From Micromussa lordhowensis (Eukaryota; Cnidaria; Anthozoa; Scleractinia; Lobophylliidae), in NCBI GenBank assembly GCA_964020085.1, contig OZ026607.1, forward strand, positions 2,163,803 to 2,227,802: 64,000 nt of DNA, in the 5' to 3' direction. Below are positions 47,701 through 59,800 of the stretch, in pieces (the stretch's first letter is position 1; every line of letters starts with the position of its first letter). Position numbers and translations under genes: made by a program. A model generated the notes under the pieces. It made no database searches and was not told the origin of the DNA. It saw nothing but the letters and a program-made list of their open reading frames with translations.

Positions 47701-49116
47701 ATCTGGAGGATCAACAACCTGCTTGCATTCTACAATGTGCTCTTGGAAAGGCAGGCTATCAGGCGTGATTTCTTTAAACGCTTCCAGAACGTATCTGTAC
47801 GCTTCAAAGAAGGCTTCAGACTCCACCATGTCAAATTGCGTCTTTGCCGCCATAAAGCGATTCAATTTATCGAGCTCTTCGCCTTCAAATTGAACATCAA
47901 GCTCGCCGAAGGAAAGTTCTTTGGGATCTCGACTCTCGACTGTCGCAAACAGAGGAGTGTAGAAGTCATCAGCTGAGAGGCAGAGAACGGACCCAAACTT
48001 CAAACGTTTGCTCTTTTCCCATGGGATGTTCCTCGCACTGTGATGAAACGCGTCGAACCGGATTCTGTAAACCATTCCCTTTGCACTACATACGGGGTAC
48101 AGCACTGTGACGTCGCGGTAGAAGTGCACGTCTTGTGTTTCTTTGCTGTCATGGTTACCGCTCCTTCCAAAGCCACCGTTGTCCTTTCGAAGCTGTAGGA
48201 TTCCCTTACGCAGAGGCAAAACGAAGTCTGCCCTGACAAGCCGAAACTGTACATCTAAGTAATGCTCCAGATCCCTGTAACGATGTCTAACAACGTTCAC
48301 GCGAAGGAAGGGCTGGTAAGTCACGCTAAGGTCTGCAGCTTGTGGAAAAACGCTGAGTTCTCGAAAACTGCGAGGGGGATCAACTTCGGGTTCTTCTTCC
48401 TTTCTACACACAGAATCGAATTCTTCATCGGTAACTTCTTTATGCAATTCTCTGACTTGTCGGACTCTCTTTTCCAACGTAGTTGTGTTCTGTAAAAGCC
48501 TTCTAGCTTTTAATTCCGCGAAAGTGTGTTCGAGTTGAAATACAGGAATGGAGTGCACAATTTCGCGTCCAAATCTTTGCAAGAATTCAAGAAAGACTTC
48601 CGCCAAACGCGAGATCATATCAGAGGGTTGGAACTCTTCTCGGTTAGATACTGCGTACGATAACATTCGACTAATGAAACTCGACACGTGTACAGTCAGA
48701 AACTTCGTTTCAATCACGAGACGTAGAATGTCTTCGGCGTGATGTCGCACCGCGTTTGGCGAGCAACAAAGATGAATAGCCCGAATAATCAGCTGCATCA
48801 GATCACGTCTTATCTCCCTGGATTTCAGCAATGCTTCGAATCGTTCACGCTTGATAGCGAGTTCCAAGATTCCATCTTCAGGAGACTTTGAATGACAAAT
48901 TTCCTCCAAGGCCTTGTACCCAAGAGGCGATGGGAATTCTTCTCCTTGAGGTCCACCCGCCCAACCTGCCCCTACTCTCTCATCTGTTGTCCGTCTTCGT
49001 TTTGGCGAGTGTCCCCGTGAATCACGTGGTAAATCAGCTCTATCACTGCGTCTTCTGTCTTCTCTTCTCCTGGAATCAGTAACTTCACTGTAACATCTCT
49101 TGCGCGCTGACCGCAT
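41765..49116 (-). CDS. ZNFX1: ZNFX1-like NFX1-zinc-finger SF1 RNA helicase, gene C
   Basis: Minus-strand exons in order: 49116-47295, 46837-44209, 43908-43499, 42884-42611, 42038-41765; 1,802 residues, phases 1, 2, 1, 2. The ATG at 49116 (MRSARKRCYSE) is chosen because it matches gene D (MRRARKRFYGE). The N-terminus is basic with a PKRRRT nuclear-localisation-like word. Walker A, VEEAAEV, IGDHQQLRP, TTVDNFQGEE and CVALSRAKKG are intact, followed by NFX1-type repeats. The RZ ligands (C-x3-H-x6-C-x8-C) are kept, but GHWFKC of the other copies is GRWYKC here. The shared tail (PEMDGANHPAWSEQANL) is replaced by an unrelated basic end (NNTRTRFVRPQQNYR). The core words SLTQGCEH and CLREEDDQTL match gene A, while the N-terminus and last zinc fingers match gene D. 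Confidence 0.93.
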
Positions 49117-49291
49117 TTTTATTTTCAATTTCCAAACCCGTGGTCCACGTTTTCGAAGAGCAGAACTTGTCTGGCTTGGGAAGGTGACTTCATCATCGAT
49201 AAAGACCCTGCTGAAGGAAGACTTAATAAGTTGAACACATGAGCAAGATGGTTTTCCTGAGGGAAAACGTGATACATCTATAACGCAGGAA
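49117..49291 (-). other. 5'UTR portion of gene C coding exon 1
   Basis: A candidate acceptor GTTTAG|TTCC at 49,291/49,292 aligns with CTTTCCAG|TTCC of gene D (62,558). The 175 nt between it and the ATG include an upstream ATG (49,277) opening a short out-of-frame uORF that closes just before the start codon. The uORF is not conserved in gene D. Confidence 0.45.
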
Positions 49292-49696
49292 CTAAACTGC
49301 TTTGACAATGAACAGCGTAGAAAGAAAGTCGCGCGTAACAGTTGGGAGGCACTGAAGTTAGACTAGAGGATGGCAAAGTAACATTTTTGAACTTTTTATT
49401 TCGTAGATGAAATTATGAGAAAGATCTTTGGGATGGCACGCATTGTCCCAAACTTGGCTATTTAAGAAAACCTCGACCATCTAAATTATTTGCACCCACT
49501 GTCTTAATTTATGCTGTTTTAAATACAAAGCATTTTTCTCTTTGCTATATACTGACATGAGGCCTAGAGAATACAAACTAAAGAAACTGAATGTGCATGT
49601 TTATTCTTTTGCTTGGCTCCAGACTTTAATGTATCGAAAGCAGCCTTTTATTAGAAACTTTGAATGAAAAGAAACAGGACGCGAACAATCATTGAA

Positions 49697-50581
49697 ATCG
49701 ATGATTGGAAAATCAATCGATCAAGGGATAACAATCGATGGAGATTATTCGATTGCTGATTGGCCCACTTTCTTTAGAAAGGGCCAATAGCAAAGTAGCA
49801 ACTTCGATCACCAAACGACTATTCCAATGGGAAAGTAATTACTAAACGAGAAACTTATCAACCTTTCTTGGAAAACAAAGGGAGCTAGACGGATTGAGAA
49901 AGACCTTTACCTTCACCTTGAAAAGCTTGAAAAGCATGAAAACCAAGGTTATCACGCCTCCAACAGAAGCTGACGAGATTCGTGAAGAATTGAAATTGGC
50001 GGTCCTACTGAAGCCATGTAAACTATGACAACGACCTTCAAAAATCCCTCAAAGAAAGTCCATCTCCTGACCAAAATGACACTGTCATTCCAATACCAAC
50101 TACAGCTTTATTCTGTCCTCCAACATGCATGGACACCGTTCACTACGCATTGGAGCAAAGCGTTAATGGCGAGTCGGTGAGATTACGTCTTACCATGGCA
50201 GCCCAGACCACCTCGTTACGCAAGCGAGAACAACATTTGTCACAACATGCATACCCAGCGAGTGACGATCTTAATTTTGTAACTTAATATTTCAATATTC
50301 TTGTATGGCGGAAGAGCCCCCAAGGGGGAGCTATGCAATATATATGTATCCATCTATGTTCGTTAGAAGGATTTTTGTTAATAACTGGGTTACAATACAA
50401 TACCAGCCGTTGATGAACACCATCAATACAAAACCTCAGAGCATATCATACAAGACAAAAAAAAGGTGCATTTGTTAGAGTGAAAAGTATTACAATCCCG
50501 ACTCACGAGGCGAGTGATTATCGATTGGCCAATTAACTAACAGGAAATTGATTAGTATCGATTGATTTTCCAATCATCGAT
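49697..50581. mobile_element. 885-bp element with perfect 25-bp inverted ends
   Basis: Positions 49,697-49,721 and 50,557-50,581 are exact reverse complements (ATCGATGATTGG...CAATCGAT outermost). The related sequence TCGATTGGCC/GGCCAATAG lies just inside. It sits in the 5'UTR intron of gene C and is missing from the otherwise alignable intron of gene D. No target duplication was found next to the ends, and no coding region is recognisable. Confidence 0.75.
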
Positions 50582-50737
50582 ATCTTCGAGTCTCTTGGAA
50601 TGGGGTTGAATTAAATTAAACACATGTAAACAACCAGTCTATCACGTGCAAAGGATTAGTATAGGCACTGTGTAACGCTAGCCAAGAAGGGGTATAAGCC
50701 ACAGCAACGAGAAAGTGTTTTAGCTTCTTTTACTTAC

Positions 50738-50800
50738 TCTCTCGGTTAGGTTGGTCTCTTGAAGTCAGACGATATCGTAAACTGAAGATGTAAAGACAGC
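50738..50800 (-). other. Candidate 5'UTR exon of gene C
   Basis: On the minus strand the sequence GACTTCAAGAGACC...CCGAGAGA|GTAAGTAAAAG aligns with gene D CTGACTGAAAC...GTG|GTGAGTAAAAG. Donor at 50,738/50,737. The upstream limit is arbitrary because no TATA box is obvious. The resulting intron would be 1,446 bp, mostly the 885-bp element. Confidence 0.4.
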
Positions 50801-53800
50801 ATAAATTTATCATCGTGGTTTACGTCATTTCACGCTGTTTTGTATGGGACGATAAAAATTATCAAAGCAACAATATTGAGTATATGTTGTCCCAGCTCAT
50901 CAATAAATTTAATACAGAGACATTCTGTCTTCTCACCTGCGAACCCTACTGTTAAAAATCGTATACTCTAAATCTTCTCTGTAATTAAAACTTTTATCCA
51001 TTTCGACTGCGCAAAAGAAGGACATTGATTGGGGTTATAATTTCCGAAAAAAAAATTCATGGTCGCAGTAAACGCCAAACGACAACAAAACCCCCAAATT
51101 CGGAGATGGCCTGCACCTCTTTACAACCTCTATTTTGATTCGTTCTTGTTAATCTGCACCTCTTTTGTTGTTAAGACTAGGGGCATTGTTTGTGTTGTTT
51201 ACCCATTGTCTCGTTTGGCCAATTATAGAGACCCTTGTAAACGGTGCGTGCTCGCCCCAAATTCGTAATAAATCATTCTCGATGAAGACAGGTACTTTCT
51301 TTCTGTTCGGATTGAAACTGCTATTGATGCGTATAATAAACACACTACATCTACGAGTTATGCAAACACAGTCGACATGACAGCCAGCGGCGAAAGTTTG
51401 GCCATTTCGGTGTGTGGAACTTATCGCTACACCCATCTTTGAGGTCTCAAACAACACAATGTGCAACACATTTTCATGTTAAAATCTGAGCCAGGCTTAA
51501 GTAATTCCAAAAGTTCAGTCTAATTTCGACACAGAACCTTAAAATCATTTCCTCCCTTGCCATATTGCTGAGCTATTAATAACACAAGCAAACTTGCAGT
51601 CGATACATGGGGTGTTTACATCCCAGCGCAAATAAAACGATCTCAAGGAGATTATCTTAGCGTTAAATCCCTAACACTTCGGCAAACGTGTTACAAAGCA
51701 AGTTGATTTACGGTTGGATTAGCTGCAAGACTCCAGCTATCGCGCAGTTAACACTTAGAGATCTTGTCTTACAAGAATGTTGCGCAGGATCGGATTCCGA
51801 CGAACCTTTGCATGAAATATGTTATTTTCCATCGCTCGACCAGACTTTTTGAAAAAAGTAAAAAAAAAAGGTCGTTTTGGGTCCATTAGCTACTCCAGTT
51901 TTGTCAATAGTTCTTTTGTTCGCTGCATTTAGTACTTATAAAGTCTAATTCGAATTGAAATATTAGCCCATCGACGGAATACGTTTTAAGAGAGAGCGAT
52001 CGATGAACCAAGCATCAGCTTTCGCGTGCGTACAACGTATAGAAACATCATAATCAGCTTCCTCCTACCTTGATCTGACCTGGAGTTCGTCTAGGATACT
52101 TCTTTAAAAGTTAACGAAATGCGACGAGCTACGGTAAAAAGCAACAACAACCTCGCAATTTGTTTTCTGCTTGTTTTTCCAGCTTTCCGGGAAGCTTCCA
52201 AAAGGATTCTGAGAAAGACAACTTCTTTGTGACTGGTTGCTGTAACGAGCCAATCACAGAAGCTGAATTCATTCGCGTGACCCCCACGTAATGCAATCCG
52301 CCAGCGGAACACTCTTAAAGGTATTAAAACAGTCAAGTAAAAAGTACTGAGTTCTCTTGCTGCATCAGCGGCAAGTGTATGGCCTCATTGGAATGTTACT
52401 GGTGAAGTTCTGAAGTGTGACCAGCAAGATGAATGCTTAAGAACAGCTATTTCCTCTGGTACTATTGCCGTTGCGTGACTGTGCATGTACCTTTCAAATG
52501 ACTCTGACAGAAAAACCTTTTAAAGAAACTTTCTTATGTTCTCGAGCAAGATGACGAAGCTTTTCGACGGCGCAAGGCCACGAACTGCTTCACAGATCTG
52601 ACAGATTGTAAGGCTTTGAGTTATTAGTCTGCGGAAACTGCGAAATATTAGTTGGATTATAAAGTGCAGCAAATCCGGAAAAATCCGCATTGCATCGATC
52701 AATGCGTTGAAACAGCATATGACTTCCTAGAATCTCTAAGGAAAGACTTTGTTTTGTAGAAGTTTGAGACCCTTTTTCCGGTTATTCAGTTAACATAATT
52801 ACCGCCGTTAACACCACATTTTAACACTTAAAGCTGGGGAAGCTCATTTTTGAAGTCAGAGTGTAAAGTCCTTTAACGTGGCACAAAAACTGTCCCACAG
52901 AACTGTTATATAAAAAAATCCCTGCTAAAAAAAAAGTAAAACAAACAATGGGGCTGCTCCCTATGACAGTTCCCCCCCCCGCCCCGCCCCGCCCCGCCCC
53001 AGCACACGGCTTCGACTCACAGACTCGCACATTAGTTTTACTTGTAATAAAGACTCAATCAAAATATACTAGCAGAATTTTGTGCATCCCCGAGAGGTAA
53101 TTAGCTATTTTTACTTCTACAGTATATTAGTGCAGAAATTATTGATGAAACTATGTAATGACAGTATCAATATTTAAAAGTATCTTCTAACACTAAAAAT
53201 TAAGGAGCTTAGAGTTTGTTTTACACCTAGGAATCAGACGAGCTAGTTGACTCTGCAATGTGAAGTATTCCGTTTGTTAATTGACCAATTAAGCAATGAA
53301 AAATTGTATTGGTCAACAATAGTACAACAGTACAAAGCTGGTATTTAGATGTAACGAAGAAGTTACCCCCTTTACTTCTTCTAATCAACTACTTAAAAAA
53401 AACCCTCTAAAATCATCCTCCACAAATCGCCCTTTCTTTAAAAGTATCAATACAAATTTAAAAATTGATATGCTAGTTAATGAGGCTCTGGTATTCTGCA
53501 TGTTAAGGGGGCCCACCCTGGCAGGGGTGGGAGGAGGGGGGGGGGGGCAAAACCTGAACCCTTGGAACTATAACTTAGCAACTTGACGATGCTAAAGAGG
53601 GGTAAACTGGTCCCTGTCCCAACCCTGATAGTGGGTATATTGCCAAGGATGGCCATTGCACTTACTGTGGGGCAAAGTGCAGCCTACGAGGGACTTCCCT
53701 AGCAACCGAGCTTTATTTACAAGGCACCTATAATAAGCTAACAGTAACGAATAACAACTGAGATGCAGATAAAAAACTAAATTAGTGGACTAAGTGATCT

Positions 53801-54165
53801 ACATTCTGATGAAGGGTAGGAGGGACAAAGCTACCAGTCGAGGGCAGGAGGGAGCGAAGCAGAGAACAACATAGCTTTACAAGTAGTTCACAACAGAGAC
53901 AGGGTGAATAGCGACCAGATTTTACTAAATGGAGATTGGCAGAGAGTAGTGCTTGCTTAGAGCATGCCATGTTTTCATGTAAGCATGTATGGGAAATCAC
54001 TGGGAGCTTTGTCAATATTCACTGTAGTTAGAAATTGATCCTGACCTATCGAACACCGTGTAGCTGTGAGTTTGCAAGACTAGCTATACTTTTGATGTGA
54101 AGCAAAGACTGTAGAGAGCCCATTAACGACAGATTCAGTGCCTAAACTTCTTATTAAAACCGTCC
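50801..54165. other. Intergenic DNA between the 5' end of gene C and the 3' end of gene D
   Basis: AT-rich with scattered homopolymers. A GCCCC(GCCCC)n tract lies near 52,973-53,000 and a G run near 53,538-53,548. Upstream control of gene C is expected in the left part and the 3'UTR of gene D in the right. An AATAAA on the minus strand at 53,712-53,717, about 450 bp past the gene D stop, is a possible polyadenylation signal. Open frames such as 51,149-51,469 show no recognisable domain. Confidence 0.5.
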
Positions 54166-56846
54166 TCAGTTTTCTGCTTCATCTAAAATGATATAATTTT
54201 GTAAGTTTGCCTGTTCAGACCAAGCTGGATGGTTTGCACCGTCCATCTCAGGAGCCAACTCATTCCCCTCCTCCAGTCTATGATTTGCTCCGCCAATCAC
54301 AGCTTTACATTCAGGACACGTGCTCCTCTGCATTGCACCACCGCATTCGCCTATAGCATAGATATGCCCTCTGGGACACTTGAACCAATGACCTTGAGAG
54401 AGACCCATTGCTGACACGATCTGTTTTCTTTCTTCTGATGTCAACGGAGAAAGACAGGGGTACGATCCTCTAGAAAAAAATGATATATTTAAAACAATGC
54501 CAATGCTAAATGCTTCGTATAGATAAACTGCTCATACTTTCAAGATTATCCATGTACTTTGTCCATCTTACCTGTTGTCCCTCCTACAACAATACCACCC
54601 ACAACGAAGCCTACGCTCGTCCTCTAAACTACTTTTTACTGTAGCTACTGTTAACTCTGTGACATACGGTGAACGCGACTTTTCAATTGCCGCACCTATA
54701 TTATGGAACAGTTCAACGGATTCTATTAAAAATACAACATCTCTTTCATGTTTTAAATCTGCCCTCAAAACATTCTTAAAGCAAACAATTTTAGTTTTGA
54801 TTTGTTCTATGAGGAACTCTACCAGCTTTTACTTTTCATATAGTAATGTAATCGCATTGAGTTTCTTTGAAATGCGCCCAAAAACTTTATCTATTATTAT
54901 TAAACGAAAATTATATTCATGGTCGCTATCAAGTCGTCCCTAGTCCAATTCCGTCAAAATTAGGGCACGAAATAAAATTATGTGTAAACGAGGCTTGTCA
55001 ATCACCTGACTGCTGCTATCCTCTCCGACAACTCATCGAGTTTCTCAGTCTCTATGAGTTTACCGCTGGACAGTTCTTCCCGGACATCTCTTATGACTTG
55101 ACTAGAGGATTCATCTAACGTCAGCTTAAAGCTTGTGACGCCGTATTCCAGTAAACACAGCTCAAGTTGCAGATTAAGTCTGGTGAATTCCAGATTGATG
55201 TCTCGAAATTCTCTGTGTGTGACTCCTTCGGACATGAAACGCTTTTTTAAGTTCTCCATTTCCCCTTGAAGGAAGGCGCCTGGCCAAAAATTAAAAGAAA
55301 AGAAAACTTGGGATAACCACGAAGCTGAGAATATTCCATAATAGAGGTTACTGAGCGATTAAAAATAGACGAAAATATACCCTTTAAACATTTACATCGA
55401 AAACTCTGAAAGGCATTGTGGTCATATGATGGCGGTGGGTCGTACGCCGGGCTGTCGATCGATGAAGTCACGACATTGTCACTTTGTTCTTTGGCAAGGG
55501 ATATTTGAAAATTGTTATCACAGTGTCTTCATCAAAACAGTTATCTACTGTATTGATGAAAAGAAGCGAAAAGACGGGGAACTTTAAAAAACATGCTGAG
55601 GGTCCCTGAGGTGTGGAAAAGTACCGTCCCTTTAATAAGGTTCAATCATACTCAACAAACATCTTTTCCAAATCTCTAATATCAAATTCGATTGGCGTAC
55701 TATTTCAGGAAGAAGGCGGGCTTAATTAATGGAGGTGGGCTTCTTGAAAATGTTCTTGAGAGAGTAGGGAAGAGGTGCTTAAAACATGGGAGAAAAGGGA
55801 AAAAGAGAATTTACGATGAACGCATAAGCCGAAAAGATAAAAACATGAACGTACCTTCCAAGCGACTCTCAGTCCTTACTTGGCTGCGGGGGACACTAAG
55901 AAGATTATCTTTCAGTCGCTGGCTCATAGCGCAAAATCGTTCCATTAGTGTCACCTGGTTCTCAGTCACAATTGCCGATGCCCTCGATCCTTTGGACATT
56001 CGTCTCAGACTTCCGTCTAACCTCTTCCACTCCTTCATTTCGTCCTCTCCGTTAAACGTACCCTTTAGGGCTATCAAGCGCGTTTCCAACCTTTCCTTCG
56101 TCTTGATTACGTCATCAGACTCTCCACGCACCTTCCTCTTGACTTTCTCGATGTCGTGTAGCTGCTGTTTTATGACATTACCGTATCGCAGGCTCCTGCG
56201 GATTGTAGTCCTGCAACGGGGACAGCATTTCAGTTGAATCACGTGACGGCCAACTGAGTCATCGTTTGTCGTATCCATGTACCTAAGGAGCAATCGCATC
56301 TAACTGTTATTAAATGTTCTAGTCTGAAGGGGTTAAAGGAAAACTCTCTGAGGCATCTATCTGTTTACCACTGGGAAAAGAAAGGATAAGCAAAGAATTA
56401 TGAATCATTCCAATATAACCTAGTAAAATATTTCTAGTTTTCACAAGCATTCATTTAACTTTGACAGAAAGAATCTATTATTCCTAAAGCGCTTCTAATT
56501 TTCTTTGAAAAAAAAACAGGGCGTCGTTTTCGAAATTTTTTTTACAGCTAACTACTTACCGTAATGATTCGATTTAGTGCACGGGCATTGAATAAATCTT
56601 TGAAGCTCATCTTGTTAAGTAAGTTATCTAATCACAAAAGGAAAATAATGATAGAATTCCATTCACCTTCACATTTCACCCTCAACAACCAAGCAGCCAC
56701 GCAGGAAAATCCGCACACAACCCACAATTCCTCGATTCGCTCCTACGAGGGGATAACGCTCGAAACGTCAGCTTTCGAATCTCTTTACGGTGGCCAATTC
56801 ACATTATAAACTCATTTGATAAAACCAAATTATGTTGTAATACTCT

Positions 56847-56878
<32 letters not shown>

Positions 56879-59800
56879 ACTGTATGATTTGATTTAGCTC
56901 CCCCCCCCCATGCTCCTACCAGCAGGCCATTTTGCATAAGCAAAACGTCCCCACCCATTTGAAGACGTCTATTGTAAAGGGCTACCGCCTTTACGATTCA
57001 TACCTACACTTAACAATGGGTGTATCTCTTCTCATGTTAAATACGGCTCAGTTAACTTACTTAACAAGATGAACTTCAAAGATTTATTCAATCAAATTAT
57101 CTTGCAGATCAAATCATAACTGACAGTGTATAGACCACTTTCATAAATGGCGGCCAATTATAAATTCTTTTGACAATATTAAAATTAGCCTTACTAACCT
57201 CATTTTGAAGTCAGTAATTCAAAAGAATTTTACACTGAGACGAGGTCAGTAAGGCTAATTTAAATGCATATAAAAGAATTGTTAATTGGCAGCCATTTAT
57301 GAAAAGGGTCTATGAGAAGGTACATGCTAAACAAAGTGTCATAAATACCTGTCAAGATCCGACACAGCGAAGGTGTGTTTACAGTCTGGGAGCTGAATGA
57401 ACAAGGCATCTTCTTCGTCTTCTCCACCTAAAAAGATTTCGGTGATTGCATCTCTACCGTTTTTCTCGCAGACGGCACAAATGCAGACCTCTCCACACAA
57501 ACCACGACAAGGGTGGGGATAACGCCTACTTCCACACTTGAGAATCCTGTTGCAAGGTTTGTCACATCTTGGACGATTGCACAACTCACCACACCGTTTG
57601 TCACACATGTAATGGGCACACCTCCACGCGCATTTGTGACTGCACGGCACGCACGCCTCTCCACATTGGTGCTTGCACTTTGCGTGGACACAACGGTTTT
57701 CGCACAGCAAGGAACATGGCGGACAGGACATTGGGCATGGCTCTTTACAAAGATGAGAACATACCAGCACACGATCACACCTCGATCTGCACCGTTTGTG
57801 CACCCGACCCATTCGACACTCGCCACACTTTCCAGAGCACTGGTGACCACATTCCAGAGTGGCTACACAGGGGACTGGGCAATCTACTGAAGTGGCCGAG
57901 CAAGCAATGGTGACTTCATGTCCACATGGCCAATCCGTTCTCTTTTCGAGCTCTGTGCATCGTTTGGTACAAGGTTCACCGCAACGACTCTGACAGCGAT
58001 GAGAGCACGTGGGTAGAATTTTATCGCACCGCTCTCTGCATCGCACTCTTCTTGAGTCCTTGCCACATCGTACTGTTTGCTTGTGTCCACAAGACGGCAG
58101 TGTTTTTTCCACAAACTCAGAACAGTCTGTTTCACACTTTTGGTAACAAAGCTTAGGACAGTCATGGTCACATCCCTCGATTTTCTTAGCGCATGGCTCT
58201 CCACAACGATACTCCAAATGCTCGGTGTCATAAGGATGACATAACCGTTTACACGCATGACCACACTCCAGACGCACTTCACATGGCCGCTGGCATCCCC
58301 CATCGGGAGCGTTTTGTCTAAAATCTTCGGCTGTTTCGGCCATCATCTCTTCATGGTGGATTTGACAGACAAAAGGCAACGCGTTTCCAATACTACCACT
58401 TTTGTTTAAATCTGGTACAATCTTTCCCCAGATCTCACTGTGCTTAGAGAGAAGAGCAAAGTTTCCAATGCAATAGAGTCCTTTCTTGGCGCGTGAAAGA
58501 GCCACGCATGCGCGGTTCACATCTGATATGAAGCCAACTTTTTCGTCTTTGTTGCTGCGCACGAGCGAAAGAAGAATGATGTCACTTTCTTCACCTTGAA
58601 AGTTGTCCACGGTCGTAAGACGTACGTGCTCCAGCTCTTCACTTTTGGCCGCTTGGAGACAGTCTCTAATGGCAAACATCTGTCCTGTGTAGGTTGTCAA
58701 AAGAGTGATTTGATTGGACGAGTATCCTTGTTGCAGCAAATAGCGACACAGCGCAACTAAAAAGGTAGCCTCGTGCTCGTTTACATGGCTGTGCGTTCCA
58801 TCGGAAGAACACTCCAAATGGTTGTGGTTGATAAAGAACATGTTCTTCTTGATTCCTTTGATGTCTTCGTATTTCTCCACTGACTCATGATTCTCCAGAT
58901 CGTCGTAGATGTGCTTCATCAAGGCAGCAATGTCAGGTCTCATGCGATGTTGCACGGACAGCTTCTCACACTGAATTCCAACTTTCACCATTCTCTCGAA
59001 CAGCGATACATCCAGTTTGTACTTCTTGGCTAACTCATAGACTGCTGGTTTGGGTCTTAGTTGCTGGTGATCGCCAATCAGAATCAAGTGCTGACAGCCT
59101 TTCGTCAAAGACGTAATAATGTGAGCCTCTAGTACCTCAGCAGCCTCTTCAATCAAAACGATTTTAGGGTGAATCCGTTGAAGAATGCGGCGGTATCTGG
59201 CGGCGCAGGTCGTTGTCATGCCAATGACACGTGCGTTTCGAAGAACATGGAAGTCTTCTTCAAGCATTAACTCAAACTTACGTGCCAATGCCCTTTCGTA
59301 GTCAGGCTGCTTTTTCTTAAGTTGATTTAGGTAATGGTTTTCTGTCTTTTGAACCCACAATCTGTAGAGCTTCCAGCGCTGATTCACTGACAATTGTTTC
59401 AGGTCATGATAACGCTTTTCTCCGTCTTCAGACGTGACAAGCTCTTGTTGGAGATTTCTGCGCAGCCCAGCTGGGTTGTTAGTGTCTTTTGCTGTACAAC
59501 TGGTTACCTCAGAAGGTTTGACTTCGTTTTCTCCATCGTCGTCTTCGAAATCCTCTTCGTTTGAGAAGTTACGAACTGACACCTGCATTTGAAAATCTTG
59601 GTTGCCGTTGACATCACGGTCAAGTTTCTTCTTGGAGTCCCTGCTTGCTATAATGTGAACGCCCAACCAGTGACACAACATATCGTTTAAGCCATGGATC
59701 TGTTCCCTCTCGAACCACCTGACATGACATTTTGACATAAACTGCTTTAGTATTTGAAAAGACAGAATTCCTCTTCTTGAAAATTTCAGTACAGCAGTAC

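Noticed and set aside
49117..49308. 64-residue N-terminal extension of gene C starting at 49,308
   Set aside because: The initiator there is TTG, a conserved acceptor lies downstream of it, and the equivalent frame in gene D is out of phase with the coding sequence.
51149..51469. 106-codon minus-strand open frame
   Set aside because: No recognisable domain, no splice or start context, and no counterpart at the other paralogues.
54575..54943. 122-codon + strand open frame as a host gene inside gene D
   Set aside because: Its sequence is the standard carboxyl tail of a LINE reverse transcriptase, and it lies within an intron, antisense.
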